Below are positions 56,852 to 64,000 of a stretch of DNA of 64,000 bases, piece after piece. Location of the stretch: contig JAJTBD010000013.1 in the NCBI GenBank assembly GCA_021287075.1, positions 1 to 64,000 on the forward strand, written 5' to 3'. Below the pieces are notes generated by a model. It ran no database searches, had not been told where the DNA came from, and worked only from the letters and a program-made list of their open reading frames with translations. The position numbers were made by a program, and so were the translations under genes. The DNA comes from Micrococcales bacterium (GTDB taxonomy: Bacteria; Actinomycetota; Actinomycetes; Actinomycetales; Dermatophilaceae). The first letter of the stretch is position 1. The number at the start of each line of letters is the position of its first letter.

Positions 56852-57727
56852 ATGCGCCGTATCGCCACGGCCGGCATCGCCGCCGGCCTGCTCGCCCTCG
56901 CCTCGGCCACCTCGGCCGGCGCCATCAACAGCTACAACGCCAGCCCCGCACCGGAGCGGACCGAGGTCGGCGCCTATGTCGCCTTCTGGGACTACCCCGA
57001 CGACGGCAAGGCCGCCCGCTTCGACTGGGTCTGCTCCGGGGCGATGATCGACGACGACACCTTCCTGACGGCCGCCCACTGCACCGCCGACTGGCCGGAG
57101 GGCGCCCGCCACTTCGTCAGCCTCGAGCAGGACTTCCAGGGCCTGCTGGACCAGCACAAGGACCTCAGCGCCACCGAGCAGATGGCCCTCTTCCTGGCCA
57201 ACGGCTGGATCGTGGAGGCCACCCCCCACTCCGACCCGGAATACCCGGGCAACGGCGCCGACTCCCAGGACATCGCGGTTCTCGACTTCGCCGACCGCGC
57301 CGTGACCCCCCAGGACGTCTGGGACTTCACGCCCGCCACGCTGCCGACCGCGGGCCTGCTCGACCAGCTGGGCGGGCGCACCCTCGACGCGAAGACCTGG
57401 TGGTCGGTCGGCTACGGCACCGAGGAGTCCAACCGTGGTCCCGGCGGGCACACCCACCCCGGCGGCGGCATCCGGATGAAGGCCAAACTCGGCTTCAACG
57501 CCCTCAACAAGACCTGGGTCCGGCTGGCCATGAACGAGTCCCGCGGCTACGGCGGCGCCTGCTACGGCGACTCCGGGGGCCCGGTCTTCACCGAGATCGA
57601 CGGGCGGCTCATCCTGACCGCCACCACGATCACCGGCGACGGCCCCTGCTATGCCACCAATGTCGTCTACCGGATGGACACGGCCGGGGCCCGCGACTTC
57701 CTCGACGAGTTCGTCACGCTGCCCTGA
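56852..57727 (+). CDS. Secreted trypsin-like serine protease
   Basis: A 291-aa chymotrypsin-fold protease with a Sec signal peptide (cleavage after SAGA, about residue 24). The triad is H76 (TAAHC), D140 (SQDIAVLD) and S241 (GDSGGP). Cysteines near the His and Ser motifs could form disulfides. There is no propeptide of alpha-lytic type and no PDZ domain, unlike HtrA in the same window. AAGGGGAT precedes the ATG. It is probably a secreted nutritional or processing protease. Confidence 0.87.
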   Translation: MRRIATAGIAAGLLALASATSAGAINSYNASPAPERTEVGAYVAFWDYPDDGKAARFDWVCSGAMIDDDTFLTAAHCTADWPEGARHFVSLEQDFQGLLDQHKDLSATEQMALFLANGWIVEATPHSDPEYPGNGADSQDIAVLDFADRAVTPQDVWDFTPATLPTAGLLDQLGGRTLDAKTWWSVGYGTEESNRGPGGHTHPGGGIRMKAKLGFNALNKTWVRLAMNESRGYGGACYGDSGGPVFTEIDGRLILTATTITGDGPCYATNVVYRMDTAGARDFLDEFVTLP

Positions 57728-57754
57728 CCGACGGGCAGCAGCGCCAGCGCTCAC

Positions 57755-57793
57755 GGCCCGCGTGATCCCAACGTGTGTGGGATCACGCGGGCC
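57755..57793 (+). terminator. Terminator of the secreted protease gene
   Basis: Perfect 16-bp stem (GGCCCGCGTGATCCCA) and 7-nt loop. Confidence 0.85.
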
Positions 57794-57871
57794 GAGCCTG
57801 TTCGCCCGGCCCGGCCCACCGGCATACTCGATCATTGATCCCAGACCCCGACGCAAAGGCGGCACCTGCGC

Positions 57872-59065
57872 ATGTCCCGACTCCAGACGACCGATGGACT
57901 GACCGAGGAGCAGGCCGAGCTCATCAAGCTCGTGCGCCAGTTCGTCGAGGAGCAGATCATCCCCGTCGCCACCGACCTTGAGCACAAGGACGAGTACCCC
58001 CAGCAGATCGTCGACGGCATGAAGGAGATGGGGATCTTCGGCCTGATGATCCCCGAGGAGTACGGCGGCCTCGGCGAGTCGCTGCTCACCTACGCGCTGT
58101 GCGTGGAGGAGATCGCGCGCGGCTGGATGAGCGTCTCGGGCATCATCAACACCCACTTCATCGTCGCCTACATGCTGCTGCACCACGGCACCGAGGAGCA
58201 GAAGCAGAAGTACCTGCCCAAGATGGCGACGGGCGAGATCCGCGGCGCCTTCTCGATGTCCGAGCCCGCGCTCGGCTCCGACGTCTCGGCCATCTCCACC
58301 AAGGCCGTCAAGGGCGAGGGCGACGAGTGGACGATCAACGGCCAGAAGATGTGGCTGACCAACGGTGGCAGCGCCAACCTCGTCGCCGTCCTGGTCAAGA
58401 CCGACATGGGCGCCGACAGCGTCTACAAGAACATGACGACCTTCCTCGTCGAGAAGGAGTCCGGCTTCGGCGAGACCGCGCCCGGCGTCACCGTGCCCGG
58501 CAAGATCGACAAGATGGGCTACAAGGGCGTCGACACCACCGAGCTCGTCTTCGACAACTACAAGACGACCGACGCGCAGATCCTCGGCGGGGAGCCCGGC
58601 AAGGGCTTCTACCAGATGATGGACGGCGTCGAGGTCGGCCGCGTCAACGTCGCCGCCCGCGCCTGTGGCCTCGCCCGCCGCGCCTTCGAGCTCGGCATCT
58701 CCTATGCCCAGCAGCGCACGACCTTCGGCAAGCCGATCGCCCAGCACCAGGCGATCATGTTCCGCCTCGCCGACATGGCCACCAAGGTCGAGGCCTGCCA
58801 CCAGATGATGGTCAAGGCCGCCAAGCTCAAGGACCGCGGCAAGCGCAACGACCTCGAGGCCGGCATGGCCAAGTACCTCGCGGCCGAGTACTGCGCCGAC
58901 GTCGTCGAGCAGTCCTTCCGCATCCACGGCGGCTACGGCTACTCCAAGGAGTACGAGATCGAGCGCCTCTACCGCGAGGCCCCGATGCTGCTCATCGGCG
59001 AGGGCACGGCCGAGATCCAGAAGATGATCATCGGCCGCCGCCTCCTCGAGGACTACAAGCTCTGA
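57872..59065 (+). CDS. Acyl-CoA dehydrogenase family protein
   Basis: A 397-aa flavoprotein with the three-domain acyl-CoA dehydrogenase fold. FAD motif GAFSMSEPALGSDVSAI, helical C-terminal signature QRTTFGKPIAQHQAI, and REAPMLLIGEGTAEIQKMIIGRRL with the candidate catalytic Glu and FAD contacts. It oxidises an acyl-CoA to the enoyl-CoA using electron-transfer flavoprotein. Chain specificity is not readable. No other beta-oxidation gene is adjacent; the CitE/malyl-CoA lyase pair 4 kb away may be metabolically linked, as in the ethylmalonyl-CoA pathway (inference). Confidence 0.9.
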   Translation: MSRLQTTDGLTEEQAELIKLVRQFVEEQIIPVATDLEHKDEYPQQIVDGMKEMGIFGLMIPEEYGGLGESLLTYALCVEEIARGWMSVSGIINTHFIVAYMLLHHGTEEQKQKYLPKMATGEIRGAFSMSEPALGSDVSAISTKAVKGEGDEWTINGQKMWLTNGGSANLVAVLVKTDMGADSVYKNMTTFLVEKESGFGETAPGVTVPGKIDKMGYKGVDTTELVFDNYKTTDAQILGGEPGKGFYQMMDGVEVGRVNVAARACGLARRAFELGISYAQQRTTFGKPIAQHQAIMFRLADMATKVEACHQMMVKAAKLKDRGKRNDLEAGMAKYLAAEYCADVVEQSFRIHGGYGYSKEYEIERLYREAPMLLIGEGTAEIQKMIIGRRLLEDYKL

Positions 59066-59089
59066 GGATCCTTGACCAGCAGGACCACA

Positions 59090-59124
59090 AGGTATGCCGC
59101 GCAGCCCAGCTGCGCGGCATACCT
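59090..59124. terminator. Terminator with GGTATGCC arms
   Basis: Perfect 16-bp stem and 3-nt loop between convergent genes. Both arms contain GGTATGCC/GGCATACC. Confidence 0.85.
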
Positions 59125-59142
59125 GCGTCTTGGGGTGGGGGC

Positions 59143-59625
59143 TCAGCCCTCGTCGAAGGCGGGATCGAATGCCGCGTCGGCGGCGCGCTCCTTGGGCGTC
59201 CTGATCTCGGCGCGTGCGACCTCGTCGGCCTCCTCGGGGTCGGCGTCCTCGGCGGGGGACTGCGGCTCGGAGGGGGTGGCGGGCTCGTGATGGTGGTGGC
59301 CGCCGTCGATGCTCCAGCCGCCGAAGCCGTCGGCGACCGGACCCGCCCCCGAGACCTCGTCGTGGGCCGCGAGACGGCCGGTGAGCCAGCGCAGGGTCTG
59401 GGTGGCCGCCGCCTCGCCCGCGGCGACGGGGTCACCGCCGCCCTCGAGATCCCAGACGGTGGCCTCGTGCGAGAGGGATCTGCCCTCAGGCCGGAAGGTC
59501 GCCTCGACCGTCACGCCGCCCGACTCCGACACGACGGCGGGCCCGAAGGAGACAGGCACCGGCGAGCGCATGGTGACTGCCTCGATATAGGCAGTCGCGG
59601 CCTGGTCCTCAGCAGAGTCGATCAT
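59143..59625 (-). CDS. Hypothetical protein with His-rich acidic tail
   Basis: A 160-aa protein I do not recognise. The N-terminal 100 residues look like an alpha/beta domain (VPVSFGPAVVSESGGVTVEATF, DPVAAGEAAATQTLRWLTGRL). The C-terminus has a run of four His and a Glu/Asp/Pro-rich disordered tail. No signal peptide or membrane helix. TAACCT six bases before the ATG, without a ribosome binding site, makes it one of the leaderless genes and supports the start. Confidence 0.65.
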   Translation of the reverse strand: MIDSAEDQAATAYIEAVTMRSPVPVSFGPAVVSESGGVTVEATFRPEGRSLSHEATVWDLEGGGDPVAAGEAAATQTLRWLTGRLAAHDEVSGAGPVADGFGGWSIDGGHHHHEPATPSEPQSPAEDADPEEADEVARAEIRTPKERAADAAFDPAFDEG

Positions 59626-59631
59626 CTGCCG

Positions 59632-59637
59632 AGGTTA
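59632..59637 (-). promoter_or_regulatory. -10 element of leaderless promoter for the His-rich hypothetical gene
   Basis: TAACCT on the minus strand, six bases before the ATG. Confidence 0.5.
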
Positions 59638-59722
59638 GCGGACTGAGGGCGCGCGCAGCCCCGCGTCAGCGCACGAGCCTGCTCCCGGTCGACTCCGAGG
59701 GACGGGTGAGACAATGGCCGGC

Positions 59723-60352
59723 ATGAGCTCGACCTCGCCCGGCCTGTCCGCCGCCCGCGCCAACCTCCAGTTGCAGTACCCCATGTCCCTGGGGACCTAT
59801 GAGAGGTATGAGGACGCGCAGCGGGCGGTCGACTACCTGGCCGACCACGAGTTCCCCGTCGAGAACGTCCTGATCGTCGGCACCGACCTCAAGCAGCTCG
59901 AGCGCGTCACCGGGCGCATCACCCGGGGACGCATCGCGCTCGGCGGCCTGATGTCGGGTGCTTGGCTGGGTGCCTTCGTGGCGATGGTCTTCATGCTCTT
60001 CGACAGCGCCAACAGCACCCCGGCGATGATGCTCTCGACGATCCTGTTCGGCGCCGTCTTCGGCCTCGTGTGGGCCCTGATCGGCTATGCGATGACCCGG
60101 GGCCGGCGCGACTTCGCCTCGGTGACCCAGGTCGTGGCGACCCGCTATGAGGTCCTCGTCGAGCACCGCTTCGTGCAGCAGGGCCGGGACCTGCTCACCG
60201 AGATGGACCCGATGGCCGCCGCCCAGGCCCAGGTCGCCCGGGCCCGCGCCGAGGCGGAGGCCGCCCAGGCACAGGCCCAGCCGCAGGGGCAGTCGCAACC
60301 GCAGGCGCAGCCGCAGTCGCGTCCGGAGGAGCCGGCCGGCCCTCAGGCCTGA
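59723..60352 (+). CDS. General stress protein 17M-like membrane protein
   Basis: A 209-aa protein with the YflT/GSP17M N-terminal domain (YERYEDAQRAVDYLADHEFPVENVLIVGTDL), two membrane helices (about residues 70-120) and an Ala/Gln-rich C-terminal tail with repeated AQAQPQ. The actinobacterial relatives lie near the MgtE-domain/DUF1003 pair, as here. The function is unknown. ATG at 59723 is preferred over 59714 because GACAAT lies seven bases before it. Its last 10 bp overlap the end of the convergent pepP gene. Confidence 0.78.
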   Translation: MSSTSPGLSAARANLQLQYPMSLGTYERYEDAQRAVDYLADHEFPVENVLIVGTDLKQLERVTGRITRGRIALGGLMSGAWLGAFVAMVFMLFDSANSTPAMMLSTILFGAVFGLVWALIGYAMTRGRRDFASVTQVVATRYEVLVEHRFVQQGRDLLTEMDPMAAAQAQVARARAEAEAAQAQAQPQGQSQPQAQPQSRPEEPAGPQA

Positions 60353-61833
60353 GCGATCCGGGCGATCCACGCCTCGACGTCGGCGGAGGTGCGCGGCATG
60401 TCGGCCGAGAGCACCTCGCAGCCGTCCTCGGTCACCACGACGTCGTCCTCGATGCGCACACCGATGCCGCGGAAGCGCTCGGGCGCCAGCAGGTCGTCTG
60501 CCTTGAAGTAGAGGCCGGGCTCGACGGTGAGGACCATGCCGGGGGCCAGCTCGCCGTCCATGTACTCCGCGCGGGTGGCCAGCGCGCAGTCGTGCACGTC
60601 GATGCCGAGGTGGTGGGAGGTGCCGTGCACCATCCAGCGCCGGTGGTACTGGCCGTGCTCGGTGTCGAGGGTGCCCTCGACGTCGATGCCCTCGGGCAGC
60701 AGCCCCCAGCGGTGCAGGTGCTCGGCGATGACGCGGATCGCGGCGGCGTGGATGTCGGAGAACCGCGCGCCGGGGCGGACGGCGGCGATGCCGGCCTCCT
60801 GCGCGGCATACACCGCGTCATAGATCTCGCGCTGGGCATCGGTGAAGCGGCCGGAGACCGGCAGGGTGCGGGTGATGTCGGCGGTGAAGAGGCTGTCGAC
60901 CTCCACCCCGGCGTCGATCAGCACGAGGTCGCCCTCGTGGACCTCGCCGGTGTTCTTGATCCAGTGCAGCGTGTTGGCGTGGTCGCCGGCCGCGCAGATC
61001 GAGTCATAGCCCACGCCGTTGCCCTGGTGGCGGGCGTGCAGGCCGAAGACGCCCTCGATCCAGCGCTCGCCGCGGCCGCGCTCGAGTGCCTCGCCCATGC
61101 CGGCGATGACGGCCTCGAAGCCGGTGTGGGTGGCCGCGACCGCCTCGCGCATCTGGTCGATCTCCCACTCGTCCTTGACCAGCCGCAGCGTGGAGGCGGC
61201 GTGGCTGAGCGCGTCGTCCTGCTCGGCGGCCTGCTCCTGGGCGACCGACGCGGCGCTGCGGGCCGCCTCGACGATGCCGGCGACCTGGGTGTCGGCCTCG
61301 CGGATGACGCGGATCGTCACCACCCCCGCGTCCTTGCCGACGGCGGGCTCGAAGTCGTCGATGTGGCGCGCGCGCAGCCCGAGCTCGGCCTCCATGTCGG
61401 CCAGCGTCGGCCGGGCGCCCACCCAGAACTCGCCATAGCGGGCGTCGCCGAAGAACTCGTCGGTGTCGCGGTCGGCGAGCGGCCGGAAGAAGAGCTGGGC
61501 CTCGTGGCCGCCCTCCTCCAGGGGCTCGAGCACCAGGACCGCGTCGGGCTCGCGGTCGGCGCCGAGGCCGGTGAGGTGGGCGAAAGCGCTGTGCGGGCGG
61601 AAGACATAGTCGGTGTCGTTGGAGCGCACCTTGAGCCCGCCGGCCGGGATGACCAGCCGCTCGCCCGGGAACGCGGCGGCCAGCGCCTCCCGCCGCTGCG
61701 CGGCATACGCGGCGACCTCGGCCCGCTCGGGGGTGGCGACCGCGCGCGGGGCCCAGCCGGACGCCACGAACTCGCGGAACTCGTCGGTGGTGGGGCGGGC
61801 GCGGTTGTCGGACTGCTTCTGCTCTTCGCTCAC
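60343..61833 (-). CDS. pepP: Xaa-Pro aminopeptidase (M24B)
   Basis: A 496-aa dimetal aminopeptidase P. The N-terminal creatinase-like domain contains LVIPAGGLKVRSNDTDYVFRP. The pita-bread domain has metal ligands in LIDAGVEVDSLFTADITRT (two Asp), HGTSHHLGIDVHD (His), LTVEPGLYF (Glu) and GIGVRIEDDVV (Glu). It removes residues ahead of proline. The start is a GTG at 61833 with CACCAT six bases upstream, a weaker version of the leaderless hexamer. Stop codons of this gene and the stress-protein gene overlap. Confidence 0.93.
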   Translation of the reverse strand: MSEEQKQSDNRARPTTDEFREFVASGWAPRAVATPERAEVAAYAAQRREALAAAFPGERLVIPAGGLKVRSNDTDYVFRPHSAFAHLTGLGADREPDAVLVLEPLEEGGHEAQLFFRPLADRDTDEFFGDARYGEFWVGARPTLADMEAELGLRARHIDDFEPAVGKDAGVVTIRVIREADTQVAGIVEAARSAASVAQEQAAEQDDALSHAASTLRLVKDEWEIDQMREAVAATHTGFEAVIAGMGEALERGRGERWIEGVFGLHARHQGNGVGYDSICAAGDHANTLHWIKNTGEVHEGDLVLIDAGVEVDSLFTADITRTLPVSGRFTDAQREIYDAVYAAQEAGIAAVRPGARFSDIHAAAIRVIAEHLHRWGLLPEGIDVEGTLDTEHGQYHRRWMVHGTSHHLGIDVHDCALATRAEYMDGELAPGMVLTVEPGLYFKADDLLAPERFRGIGVRIEDDVVVTEDGCEVLSADMPRTSADVEAWIARIAQA

Positions 61834-61876
61834 CCCGCCATGGTGCCACCCCGATCGGGTATGCCGGGTGCGCCCC

Positions 61877-61882
61877 TAGTCT
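61877..61882 (+). promoter_or_regulatory. -10 element for the YciI gene
   Basis: TAGTCT seven bases before the ATG. Confidence 0.45.
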
Positions 61883-61889
61883 GGGCGGC

Positions 61890-62174
61890 ATGGCCTTCTT
61901 CGCGATCACCTATACCTATGCCGCCGACCCGCGCATCGACGAGCTGCGCCCCGAGCACCGCGCCTATCTGGCCGCGCTGGCCGAGCAGGGGCTGCTCAAG
62001 GCCTCCGGGCCGTGCCCCGGCACCGAGCCCGCCCAGGCGCTGCTGGTCCTTGACGTGGACTCGCGCGAGGTGGTCGAGTCGCTGCTGGCCGACGACCCCT
62101 TCCAGTCGGCCGGTCTGGTGCACCAGACCGACATCGTCGAGTGGAACCCGATCATCGGCGTCTTCGCCTCCTGA
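61890..62174 (+). CDS. YciI-like protein
   Basis: A 94-aa ferredoxin-fold protein. FFAITYTYAADPRIDELRPEHRAYLAALAEQG with the conserved Asp/His pair (RPEHR) and ASGPC..., DDPFQSAGLV and WNPIIGVFAS are all YciI features. Members are small cytosolic proteins of uncertain activity (some dehalogenase-like or chlorohydrolase-like). TAGTCT seven bases upstream supports the start. Confidence 0.87.
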   Translation: MAFFAITYTYAADPRIDELRPEHRAYLAALAEQGLLKASGPCPGTEPAQALLVLDVDSREVVESLLADDPFQSAGLVHQTDIVEWNPIIGVFAS

Positions 62175-62199
62175 CCGCCCCGGCCACCCGCCCCGGTTG

Positions 62200-62263
62200 C
62201 GTTGAAAACACTGGTTTCAACGCCACACCGGGGCGGTTGGCGTTGAAACCAGTGTTGTCAACG
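62200..62263. repeat. Compound inverted repeat between yciI-like gene and glpD
   Basis: Two 25-bp arms (CGTTGAAAACACTGGTTTCA and its near complement) around 14 bp, with one internal mismatch. Each arm is also a small palindrome (CGTTGAAA with TTTCAACG), so one long or two short hairpins can form. It is much more AT-rich than its surroundings and probably serves as a two-way terminator. Confidence 0.8.
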
Positions 62264-62265
62264 GG

Positions 62266-63963
62266 TCAGAGGTCGCGGTCGGGGGCGGCGCGGCGGGCGG
62301 CGTCGGCGCTCTCGTCGTCGGGCATCGTCTGGCTCGACATCTCGGCCTCGACCCGCCGGCGGTAGAGGCCGACCTCCCACTCGATCTGCGCCTCGTCCCA
62401 GCCCAGGATCGGGGCGAGCAGCCGGGCCGCGTGCGGCGCCGCCTCGAGCCCCCGGTCGCGGGCCTCGATCGAGATGCGGGTGCGGCGGGTCAGCACGTCG
62501 GTGACGTGCAGGGCGCCCTCGCTCGCGGCGGCATAGACGACCTCGGCCTTGAGGTGGCGCTCGCCGCCGGGCAGGAGCTCGCCGAGCTCGGGGTCTGCCG
62601 CGATGAGGGCCAGCAGCTCGGGGGTGAGGCTGCCGTAGCGGCCGAACAGGCCCGACACGAGATCGGGCTCGATGCCGGCTGAGGTGGCCAGCACGGCCAG
62701 ACGCCCCTTGACCTCCGACCAGCGCTCGGCGCCGAGCAGCGGCACCCGCTCGGTGCGGGAGGCGGGCCGTTCGTCCCCGAGGTCGGACAGGGCGGCGTCG
62801 ACGGCGTCGGCGGCCATCACCCGATAGGTCGTGTACTTGCCGCCGGCGATGAGGGTCAGGCCGGGGACCGGTGTGGCCACGACGTGCTCGCGTGAGAGCT
62901 TGGTCGTCGCGTCCTCCTCCTTGCCCTGGATGAGGGGGCGCAGCCCGGCATAGACGCCGTCGATATCGCTGCGGGACAAGGGATTTGTCAGGACGGCGTT
63001 GACGGTGTCGAGCAGATAGCCGATGTCGGCCGAGGTCGCCGCGGGGTGGGAGCGGTCGTGGTGCCAGTCGGTGTCGGTCGTCCCGATGATCCAGTGGTGC
63101 TCCCACGGGATGATGAAGAGCACGGACTTCTCGGTGCGCAGGATGACGCCCGTCTCGGAGTCGATGCGGTCGCGCGGGACCACGAGGTGGACCCCCTTGC
63201 TGGCCCGCACCCGCAGCGGCTCCGCACCGCCGGCCATCCGCTGGATGTCATCGCTCCAGACGCCGGCCGCCCCGATGACCCGCTTGGCGCGGATGTCGAA
63301 CTCCTCGCCGGTGACGCCGTCGCGGGCGCGCACCCCGACGACGCGGTCGTCGTGCCGGATGATCTCGGTGGCGGCGACCCGGTTGGCGACATGGGCGCCG
63401 TTGGCGGCCGCGGTGCGGACCAGCTCGAGGACGAACCGTGCGTCGTCGACCTGGGCGTCGTAGTACTGGATCGCGCCGGTGAGGGCGTCGGGGCGCAGAC
63501 TGGGCATCAGCTCGAGGGCGGCCTTGCGTGAGAGGTGCCGGTGGCGGGGGAGCCCGCCGGTCTGGCGCACGCCGAAGGCGAGCCCGTCATAGAGCGCGAC
63601 ACCGGAGCCGACATAGAAGCGCTCCCACGCCGGCTTCTGGAGCGGATACATGAAGGCGACCGGCCGCACGAGGTGCGGGGCGACCTTGGTCAGCAGCAGC
63701 TGGCGCTCCTGGAGGGCCTCGTGGACGAGGGCGAAGTCGAGCATCTCCAGATAGCGCAGGCCGCCGTGGATGAGCTTGCTGGAGCGGGAGGAGGTGCCCG
63801 ACCCGTAGTCGCGGGTCTCGATCAGCCCGGTGTCCAGTCCCCGCGTCACGGCGTCGAGGGCGGTGCCGGCACCGACGACGCCGCCGCCGATGACGAGGAC
63901 ATCGAGTTCGTGCCCGGACTGGAGACGGCGCATGGCGGCCCGGCGGGCGGTGGGGGAGAGCAT
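62266..63963 (-). CDS. glpD: Aerobic glycerol-3-phosphate dehydrogenase
   Basis: A 565-aa membrane-associated FAD enzyme oxidising glycerol 3-phosphate to dihydroxyacetone phosphate and passing electrons to quinone. The FAD-binding motif is DVLVIGGGVVGAG at residues 21-33; SGTSSRSSKLIHGGLRYLE and GGKYTTYRVMA are GlpD signatures. A C-terminal helical domain follows, and the last 25 residues are charged and disordered. The ATG overlaps the stop of the preceding gene (ATGA), which appears to be glycerol kinase. Confidence 0.94.
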   Translation of the reverse strand: MLSPTARRAAMRRLQSGHELDVLVIGGGVVGAGTALDAVTRGLDTGLIETRDYGSGTSSRSSKLIHGGLRYLEMLDFALVHEALQERQLLLTKVAPHLVRPVAFMYPLQKPAWERFYVGSGVALYDGLAFGVRQTGGLPRHRHLSRKAALELMPSLRPDALTGAIQYYDAQVDDARFVLELVRTAAANGAHVANRVAATEIIRHDDRVVGVRARDGVTGEEFDIRAKRVIGAAGVWSDDIQRMAGGAEPLRVRASKGVHLVVPRDRIDSETGVILRTEKSVLFIIPWEHHWIIGTTDTDWHHDRSHPAATSADIGYLLDTVNAVLTNPLSRSDIDGVYAGLRPLIQGKEEDATTKLSREHVVATPVPGLTLIAGGKYTTYRVMAADAVDAALSDLGDERPASRTERVPLLGAERWSEVKGRLAVLATSAGIEPDLVSGLFGRYGSLTPELLALIAADPELGELLPGGERHLKAEVVYAAASEGALHVTDVLTRRTRISIEARDRGLEAAPHAARLLAPILGWDEAQIEWEVGLYRRRVEAEMSSQTMPDDESADAARRAAPDRDL

Positions 63964-64000
63964 CAGCCGTCCACCTCCACCCAGTCGAGGGTGCGTTCGA
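63963..64000 (-). CDS. glpK: C-terminal end of a gene cut by the window edge, probably glycerol kinase
   Basis: Only the last 11 complete codons and stop are present: ERTLDWVEVDG. This resembles the C-terminal ending of actinobacterial glycerol kinases, and glpK directly before glpD is a common arrangement. TGA overlaps the glpD ATG. The call rests on very little sequence and on context. Confidence 0.5.
   Translation of the reverse strand, partial: ERTLDWVEVDG

Overview
This 64 kb window has very high G+C, closely packed genes and many GTG starts. It comes from an actinobacterial chromosome. A mycothiol-pathway deacetylase, a DapC/DapD/DapE lysine branch, 7Fe ferredoxin, RseA, VanW and DUF3117 proteins, and Mycobacterium-like gene order support this. 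I infer Micrococcales (Intrasporangiaceae or a relative), but no rRNA is present to prove it. Nothing looks like a prophage, plasmid or CRISPR locus. The only clear mobile element is one IS110-family insertion sequence near the left end.

Layout. 0-10 kb: patatin-like hydrolase and a DprE2-like reductase (divergent), the IS110 element, a dCMP-type deaminase, 1-Cys peroxiredoxin, a cPGS-like GTPase divergent from carbamate kinase, a secreted lipoprotein, fumarase and an FUSC-type membrane protein. 10-17 kb: a CsoR/CstR-type repressor with a perfect 20-bp palindromic operator, MalQ, and a three-gene operon (nitrilase-type amidase, YtcJ-like amidohydrolase, amino-acid/polyamine permease). 17-24 kb: a universal stress protein and a five-gene oligopeptide ABC transporter operon. 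24-34 kb: Nudix hydrolase, TypA, MshB, VanW, GNAT, the ferredoxin-dapC pair and citrate synthase. 34-42 kb: a secreted lysozyme-like protein, dapD/dapE, LOG protein, and a translationally coupled run of DivIVA-like, SRPBCC and two PIG-V-like glycosyltransferases, then 68-bp tandem repeats and a DUF3117 gene. 42-51 kb: leucyl aminopeptidase and the envelope-stress block O-methyltransferase / sigE-rseA-htrA-tatB / mrp / DUF1003 / MgtE-domain protein. 51-64 kb: alpha/beta hydrolase, two CitE/malyl-CoA lyase-type enzymes, a Tat-exported L,D-transpeptidase, an apparent 31-codon gene, RIO kinase, trypsin-like protease, acyl-CoA dehydrogenase, a general stress protein, PepP, YciI and glpD with the tail of glpK.

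From typA to the MgtE-domain gene the conserved genes run in the same order as my recollection of M. tuberculosis Rv1165-Rv1232c, with local insertions. Three window-wide patterns stand out. A 7-mer, GGCATAC/GTATGCC, occurs roughly 55-60 times in genes and terminators on both strands, against about six expected from composition. Many genes have a TANNNT hexamer exactly 6-7 nt before the start codon and no ribosome binding site, the signature of leaderless mRNAs. Adjacent same-strand genes often overlap by ATGA or GTGA.
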